Source: Serinus canaria (taxonomy: Eukaryota > Chordata > Aves > Passeriformes > Fringillidae). From it: a stretch of DNA of 64,000 bases. The notes under the pieces were generated by a model. That model ran no database searches. It was given only the letters and a program-made list of their open reading frames with translations, and was not told the origin of the DNA. Where the stretch lies: assembly GCF_022539315.1 (NCBI RefSeq), contig NC_066337.1:3491234-3555233 (forward strand), in the 5' to 3' direction. This document shows, piece after piece, positions 56,001 through 64,000 of the stretch. Made by a program: the position numbers and the translations under genes. Within the stretch, counting starts at the first letter, position 1. Each line of letters starts with the position of its first letter.

Positions 56001-59000
56001 TGTTCCATCAGGCCTCTCTCTGTAACCGTGGTCACCTGTTTCCATGACATTCCCCTGGGTTAGGATATTCTTCAGTGTTCCATCAGGCCTGGCTCTTTCA
56101 CCATGGACACCTGGTTCCATGAGATTCCATGGTGTAAGAATGTTCTCGAGTTTTCCATTTGGCCCGGCTCTGTCACCATGGACACCTGGTTTCATGAGAT
56201 TTCACTGGGTTAAAATATTCTTCAGTGTTCCATCAGGCCTGGCTCTTCCACCATGGACACCTGGTTCCATGAGTTTCCATGGGGTAACAATGTTCTTCAG
56301 TGTTCCATCAGGCACAGCTCTGTCACAATAGACAACTGGTTCCATGAGATTCTATGGCGTAACAATATTCTCCAATATTCCATCAGGACTGGCTATGTCG
56401 CCATGGACACGTCGTGCCGTGAGATTCCATGGGGTAACAATTTTCTTCAGTGTTCCATTAGCCAAGTTCTATCACCATGGACACCAGGTTCCATAAGATT
56501 CCTCTGGGAAACAGTGTACTCCTGGTTTCCGTCAGGTCTGGCTCTGTCACTATGGACACCTGGTTCCATGAGATTCCATGGTGTAACTGTGTTCTCCAGT
56601 GTTCCATCAGGCCTCTCTCTGTCACAATGGTCACCTGGTTCCATGTGATTCCATGGGGTAAGGATGTTCTCTAGTGCACCATCAGGCCTGTCTCTGTCAC
56701 CATGGACACCCGGTTCCATGAGATTCCATGGGGTAACAATGTTCTCCAGTGTTCCATCAGGCACTGCTCTTTCAGAATAGACACCTGGTTCCATGAGATT
56801 CCATGGGGTAACAATGTTCTCCAGTGCTCCATCAGGCCCAGCTCTGTCACAATGGACACCTGGTTCCATGAGATTCCACTCGGTTAAAATATTCTCCAGT
56901 GTTCCATCAGGCCTGGCTCTTTCACCATGGACACCTGGTTCCATGAGATTCCATGGGGTAACAATGTTCTCTAGTGTTCCATCAGGCCAAGCACTGTCAC
57001 CATGGACACCTGGTTCTATGAGATTCCATGGGGTAACCATTTTTTCCAGTTTTAATCAGGCCAAGCACTGTCACCATGGAAAACTGGTTCCATGAGATTC
57101 CATGGGGTAACAGTGTTCTCCAGGGTTCCATCAGGCCCAGCTCTCTCAACACGGACACCCAATTCCATGAGATTCAGTGGGGTAACTATGTTTTCTAGTG
57201 TTCCATCAGGAGCAGTTCTGTCACCATGGACACTTGGTTCCATGAGATTCCACTGGGTATCAATGTTCTCCTGGTTTCAGTCAGGTCTGGCTCTGTCACC
57301 ATGCACACCTGGTTCCATGAGATTCAATGGTGTAACAATGTTCTCCATTGTTCCATCAGGCCTCTCTCTCTAACCATGGTCACCTGGTTCCATGAGATTC
57401 CACTGGGTTACAATATTATCCAGTGTTCCATCAGGCCTGGCTCTTTCACCATGGACACCTGGTTCCATGAGATTCCGTGGGGTAACAATGTTCTCCAGTG
57501 TTCCATCAGGCACTGCTCTGTCAAAATAAATACCTGGTTCCATGAAATTCCACTGGGTTAAAATATTCTCCAGTGTTCCATCAGGCCTGGCTCTGTCAAT
57601 ATGGACACCTGGTTCCATGAGATTCCATGGGGTAACAATGTTCTCAAGTGTTCCATTAGGCCCGGTTCCGTCACCATGGACACCTGGATCCATGAGATTC
57701 CATAGGGTAAAAATTTTCTCTCGTGTTCCATGAGGCCCGGCCCTATCACCATGGACACATAGTTCCATGATATTCAATGGGGTAACAATGTTCTCCAGTG
57801 TTCCATCAGGCCTGGCTCTTTCACCATGGACACGTCGTTCCATGAGATTCCATGGGTTAACAATGTTCTCAAGTGTTCCATCAGGCCTGGCTCTATCACC
57901 ATGGACACCTGGTTCCATTAGATTCCCTTGGGTAACAATGTTCTCCAGTGTTCCACCAGGACTGGCTCTGTCGCCATGGACACGTCGTCCCATGAGATTC
58001 CATGGGGTAACAATTTTCTTCAGTGTTCCATTAGCCAAGTTCTATCACCATGTACACCAGGTTCCATGAGATTCCACTGGGTAACAATGTTCTCCTGGTT
58101 TCAGTCAGGTCTGGCTCTGACACCGTGGACACCTTTTTCCATGAGATTCCATGGGGTAACAATGTTCTCTTGTGTTCCATCAGGCCTCCCTCTGTCAACA
58201 TGGTCCCCTGGTTCCATGAGATTCCATGGGGTAACAATGTTCTCCAGTGTTCCATCAGGCCAAGCACTGTAACCATGGACACCTGGTTATATGAGACTCC
58301 ATGGGGTAACCATTTTGTCCAGAGTTCCATCAGGGCCGGCTCTGTCAACATGGACACCTGGTTCCATGAGATTCCATGGTGTAACAATGTTCTCGAGTTT
58401 TCCATTAGGCCCGGCTCTGTCACCATGGACACCTGGTTCCATGAGATTCCACTGGTTTACAATATTCTTCAGTGTTCCATCAGGCCTGGCTTTTTCACCA
58501 TTGACACCTGGTTCCATGAGATTCCATGGCGTAACAATTTTCTCCAGTGTTCCATCAGGCCCAGCACTGCCAGCATGGAAACCTGGTTTCATGAGATTCC
58601 ACGGGGTAACAATGTTCTCCAATATTCCATCAGGACTGGCTATGTCGCCATGGACACGTCGTACCATGAGATTCCATGGGGTAACAATTTTCTTCAGTGT
58701 TCCATTAGCCAAGTTCTATCACCATGGACACCAGGTTCCATAAGATTCCTCTGGGTAACAATGTACTCCTGGTTTCCGACAGTTCTGGCTCTGTCACTAT
58801 GGACACCTGGTTCCATGAGATTCCATGGTGTAACTATGTTCTCCAGTGTTCCATCAGGCCTCTCTCTGTCACAATGGTCACCTGGTTCAATGTGATTCCA
58901 TGGGGTAAGGATGTTCTCTAGTGCACCATCAGGCCTGTCTCTGTCACCATGGACACCTGGTTCCATGAGATTCCATGGGGTAACAATGTTCTCCAGTGTT

Positions 59001-62000
59001 CCATCAGGCACTGCTCTTTCAGAAGAGACACCTGGTTCCATGAGATTCCATGGGGTAACAATGTTCTCCAGTGCTCCATCAGGCACTACTCTGTCAAAAT
59101 AAATACCTGGTTCCATGAGATTCCACTGGGTTACAATATTCTCCAGTGTTCCATCAGGCCTGGCTCTGTCAATATGGACACCTGGTTCCATGAGATTCCA
59201 CTGGGTTACAATATTCTCCAGTGTTCCATCAGGCCTGGCTCTGTCAATATGGACACCTGGTTCCATGAGATTCCATGGGGTAACAATGTTCTCTAGTGTT
59301 CCATCAGGCCAAGCACTGTCACCGTGGACACCTGGTTCCATGAGATTCCATGGGGTAACCATTTTTTCCAGTGTTAATCAGGCCAAGCACTGTCACCATG
59401 GACAACTGATTCCATGAGATTTCATGGGTTAACAGTGTTCTCCAGGGTTCCATCAGGCCCAGCTCTCTCAACACGGACACCCAATTCCATGAGATTATGT
59501 GGGGTAACTATGTTTTCCAGTGTTCCATCAGAAGCAGTTCTGTCACCATGGACACTTGGTTCCATGAGATTCCACTGGGTATCACTGTTCTCCTGGTTTC
59601 AGTCAGGTCTGGCTCTGTCACCATGCACACCTGGTTCCATGAGATTTCATGGTGTAACAATGTTCTCCAGTGTTCCATCAGGCCTCTCTCTGTCAACATG
59701 GTCACCTGGTTCCATGAGATTCCACTGGGTTACAATATTATCCAGTGTTCCATCAGGCCTGGCTTTTTCACCATGGATACCTGGTTCCATGAGATTCCGT
59801 GGGGTAACAATGTTCTCCAGTGTTCCATCAGGCACTGCTCATTCAAAATAAATACCTGGTTCCATGAGTTTCCACTGGGTTAAATATTCTCCAGTGTTCC
59901 ATCAGGCCAGGCTCTGTCAATATGGACATTTTGTTCCATGAGATTCCATGGGGTAACAATGTTCTCAAGTGTTCCATTAGGCCTGGTTCCGTCACCATGG
60001 ACACCTGGATCCATGATATTCCATAGGGTAAGAATTTTCTCCCATGTTCCATGAGGCCCGGCTTTGTCACCATGGATGCCTGGTTCCATGAGATTCCAAG
60101 GGGTATCAATGTTATCCAGAGTTCCATCAGGCCCGGCCCTTTCACCATGGACACCTAGTTCCATGATATTCAATGGGGTAACAATGTTCTCCAGTGTTCC
60201 ATCAGGCCCAGCTCTGTCACCATGGACACCTGGTTCCATGAGATTCCATGGGGTAACAACGTTCTCCAGTGTTCCTTCAGGCCTCTCTCTGTCACCGTGG
60301 TCACCTGGTTCCATGAGATTCCATGGGGTATCAATGTTATCCAGAGTTCCATCAGGCCCGGCTCTGTCACCATGGTCACCTGTTTCCATGAGATTCCACT
60401 GGGTTACAATATTCTCCAGTGTTCCATCAGGCCTGGCTCTTTCATCATGTACACCTGGTTCCATGAGATTCCATGGGGTAACAGTGTTCTCCAGTGTTCC
60501 ATCAGGCACAGCTCTGTCACCATAGACACCTTGTTCCATGAGATTCCATGGGGTAACAATTTTCATCAGTGTTCCATCAGGCCTCTCTCTGTCACCGTGG
60601 TCACCTGGTTCCATGAGATTCAATGGGGTAACAATGTTCTCTAGTGTTCCATTAGGCCCGGCTCTGTCACCATGGACACCTGGTACCATGAAATCCCACT
60701 GGGTTACAATATTCTTCAGTGTTCCATCAGGCCTGGCTCTTTCACCATGGACACCTCGTTCCATGAGATTCCAAGGGGTAACAATGTTCTCCAGTGTTCC
60801 ATCAGGACAGGCTCTATCACCATGGACACCTGGTTCCATTAGATTCCCTTGGGTAACAATGTTCTCCAGTGTTCCACCAGGACTGGCTCTGTCGCCATGG
60901 ACACGTCGTCCCATGAGATTCCATGGGGTAACAATTTTCTTCAGTGTTCCATTAGCCAAGTTCTATCACCATGTACACCAGGTTCCATGAGATTCCATGG
61001 GGTAACAATATTCTCCTGTGTTCCATCAGGCCTCCCTCTGTCAACATGGTCACCTGATTCCATGAGATTGCACTGGCTTACAATATTCTCCTATGTTCCA
61101 TCAGACCCGGCTCTATCACCATGGACACCTGGTTCCATGATATTCAATGGGGTAAAAATGTTCTCCTGTGTTCCATCAGGCCCAGCACTGTCACCGTGGT
61201 CACCTGGTTCAATGAGATTCCATGGGGTAACAATGTTCTCCAGTGCTCCATCAGCCCTGGCTCTGTCACCATGGACACCTGGTTCCATGAGATTCCACTG
61301 GGTTACAATATTCTCCAGTGTTCCATCAGGCCTGGCTCTGTCACCATGGACACCTGGTTCCATGAGATTCCGTGGGGTAACAATGTTCTCCAGTGTTCCA
61401 TCAGGCACGCTCTGTCAACATGAATACCTGGTTCCATGAGATTCTATGGGTAACAATTTCTCCAGTGTTGCATCAGGCCTGGCTCTGTCAACATGGACAC
61501 CTGGTTCCATGAGATTCCATGGGGTAACAATGTTCTCCAGTGTTCCATTAGGCCGGCTCTGTCACCATGGACACCTGGATCCATGAGATTCCACTGGGTT
61601 ACAGTATTCTTCAGTGTTCCATCAGGCCTGGCTCTGTCAACATGGACACCTGGTTCCATGAGATTCCATGGGGTAACAATGTTCTCCAGGGTTCCATCAG
61701 GCCCAGCACTGCCAGCATGGAAACCTGGTTCCATGAGATTCCATGGGGTAACAATGTTCTCCAGGGTTCCATCAGGCCCAGCACTGCCAGCATGGAAACC
61801 TGGTTCCATGAGATTCCATGGGGTAACAATGTTCTCCAGGTTCCATCAGGCCCGGCTCTGTCACCATGGTCACCTGTTTCCATGAGATTCCACTGGGTTA
61901 CAATATTCTCCAGTGTTCCATCAGGCCTGGCTCTTTCATCATGTACACCTGGTTCCATGAGATTCCATGGGGTAACAATGTTCTCCAGTGTTCCATTAGT

Positions 62001-64000
62001 CCGGCACTGTCACCATGGAAACCTGGTTCCATGCGATTCCATGGGGTAACAGTGTTCTCCAGTGTTCCATCAGGCACAGCTCTGTCACCATAGACACCTT
62101 GTTCCAGGAGATTCCATGGGGTAACAATTTTCTTCAGTGTTCCATCAGGCCTCTCTCTGTCACCATGGTCACCTGGCTGCATGAGATTCCATGGGGTAAC
62201 GATGTTCTCCAGTGCTCCATCAGGCCCGGCTCTGTCACCATGGACACCTGGTTCCATGACATTCCACTGGGTTACAATATTCTCCAGTGTTCCATCCGGC
62301 CTGCCTCTTTCACCATGGACACATGGTTCCTTGAGATTCCATGGGGTAACAGTGTTCTCCAGGGTTCCATGAGGCCCAGCTGTCTCAACACGGACACCCA
62401 AATCCATGAGATTCAGTGGGGTAACAATGTTCTCCAGTGTTCCATCAGGCACTCCTCTGTCACAATAGACACCTGGTTCCATGAGATTCCATGGGGTAAC
62501 CATTTTGTCTAGTCTTCCATCAGGCCCAGCACTGTCAAAATGGAAAACTGGTTCCATGATATTCCACTGGGTTACAATGCTCTCGCGTGTTCCATCAGGC
62601 CTGGCTCTGTCACCATGGACACCTGGATCCATGAGATTTTATGGGGTAACAATTTTCTCCTGTGTTCCATGAGGCCCGGATTTGTAACCATGGACACCTG
62701 GTTCCATGAGATTCCATGGGGTAACAATGTTCTCCAGTGCTCCATCAGGCCCAGCTCTGTCACCATGGACACCTGGTTCCATGAGATTCCACTCGGTTAC
62801 AATATTCTCCAGTGTTCCATCAGGCCTGGCTCTTTCACCATGGACACCTGGTTCCATGAGATTCCATGGGGTAACAATGTTCTCTAGTGTTCCATCAGGC
62901 CAATCACTGTCACCATGGACACCTGGTTCCATGAGATTCCATAGGGTAACCATTTTTTCCAGTGTTATACAGGCCAAGCACTGTCACCATGGACAACTGG
63001 TTCCATGAGATTCCATGGGGTAACAATGTTCTCCAGTGTTCCATTAGTCCGGCACTGTCACCATGGAAACCTGGTTCCATGAGATTCCATGGGGTAACAG
63101 TGTTCTCCAGTGTTCCATCAGGCACCGCTCTGTCACCATAGACACCTTGTTCCATGAGATTCCATGGGGTAACAATTTTCTTCAGTGTTCCATCAGGCCT
63201 GGCTCTGTCATCATGGACACCAGGTTCCATGAGGTTCAATGGGGTAACAATGTTCTCTAGTGTTCCATCAGGCCTGGCTCTATCACCATGGACACCTGGT
63301 TCCATTAGATTCCCTTGGGTAACAATGTTCTCCAGTGTTGCACCAGGACTGGCTCTGTAGCCATGGACACGTCATCCCATGAGATTCCATGGGGTAACAA
63401 TTTTCTTCAGTGTTCCATTAGCCAAGTTCTATCACCATGGACACCAGGTTCCATGACATTCCACTGGGTAACTATGTTCTCCTGGTTTCAGTCAGGTCTG
63501 TCTCTGACACCATGGACACCTGTTTCCATGAGATTCCATGGGGTAACAATGTTCCCCTGTGTTCCATCAGGCCTCCCTCTGTCAACATGGTCACCTGGTT
63601 CTATGAGATTCCACTGGGTTACAATATTCTTCTATGTTCCATCAGGCCCGGCTCTATCACCATGGACACCTGGTTCCATGATATTCAATGGGGTAAAAAT
63701 GTTCTCCTGTGTTCCATCAGGCCCAGCACTGTCACCGTGGTCACCTGGTTCAATGAGATTCCATGGGGTAACAATGTTCTCCAGTGCTCCATCAGGCCTG
63801 GCTCTGTCACCATGGACACCTGGTTCCATGAGATTCCACTGGGTTACAATATTCTCCAGTGTTCCATCAGGCCTGGCTCTGTCACCATGGACACCTGGTT
63901 CCATGAGATTCCATGGGGTAACAATGTTCTCAAGTGTTCCATCAGGCCAAGCACTGTAACCATGGACACCTGGTTCCATGAGACTCCATAGGGTAACCAT
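53094..64000. repeat. 75-bp satellite array, about 145 copies, runs off the window
   Basis: Consensus CCATGGACACCTGGTTCCAT, then GAGATTCCATGGGGTAACAA, TGTTCTCCAGTGTTCCATCA and GGCCTGGCTCTGTCA. Successive CCATGG anchors are 74-75 bp apart. Copies differ by point changes and fall into subtypes, including a diverged dimer (TTAGCCAAGTTCTATCACC followed by a CTCCTGGTTTCAGTCAGGTC copy) that recurs about every 2.25 kb. The region 53630-53960 is the most irregular. Confidence 0.96.

Overview
The window looks like vertebrate, and specifically bird, nuclear DNA. It holds two multi-exon genes with GT-AG introns of 0.1-6 kb, CR1-type LINE tails, several solo-LTR-like elements, retroviral fragments and many minisatellites. 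The gene pair GLB1L2 / B3GAT1 is tail-to-tail, as on human 11q25 (established knowledge). In birds that block would be expected on a microchromosome near chromosome 24 (inference). A songbird is plausible but not proven from the sequence.

Region 1 (1-15.7 kb, + strand): the 3' part of a GH35 beta-galactosidase-like gene, best matched to GLB1L2. Eleven coding exons from 1832 to the stop at 15652 encode about 370 C-terminal residues. The first exon carries the MEYWTGW motif with the predicted catalytic nucleophile. The 5' exons lie outside the window. The introns hold polypyrimidine DNA, (AAT)n arrays, 30-, 38-, 41- and about 220-bp tandem repeats, and a decayed duplicate of one of the gene's own exons. 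One intron has a GC donor.

Region 2 (15.7-20.4 kb): space between the two convergent stop codons, with a CR1 tail and a 29-bp minisatellite.

Region 3 (20.4-33.1 kb, - strand): the whole coding sequence of B3GAT1 (GlcAT-P, the HNK-1 glucuronyltransferase) in four exons. They join to exactly 334 codons plus stop, with intact DDD, E284 and H311 motifs. The 5' edge of exon 3 and adjoining LTR-derived intron have been copied twice upstream, giving a 203-204 bp triplicated block.

Region 4 (33.4-50.1 kb): no coding exons recognised. It contains a solo LTR with TGTGAAAA/TTTTCACA ends, four copies of another LTR-like family, CR1, AT-rich and GGGAA/TTCCC tracts, and a 40-bp minisatellite that runs towards a 500-N assembly gap (50126-50625).

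Region 5 (50.6-53.1 kb): two retroviral fragments in opposite orientation. One is a + strand end with polypurine tract and LTR start. The other is a - strand 5' LTR, primer-binding site, leader and Gag start. The - strand LTR abuts the satellite directly.

Region 6 (53.1-64 kb and beyond): about 145 copies of a 75-bp satellite with signs of a ~2.25-kb higher-order period. Because 75 is divisible by 3, long open frames appear on both strands; I read these as non-coding.
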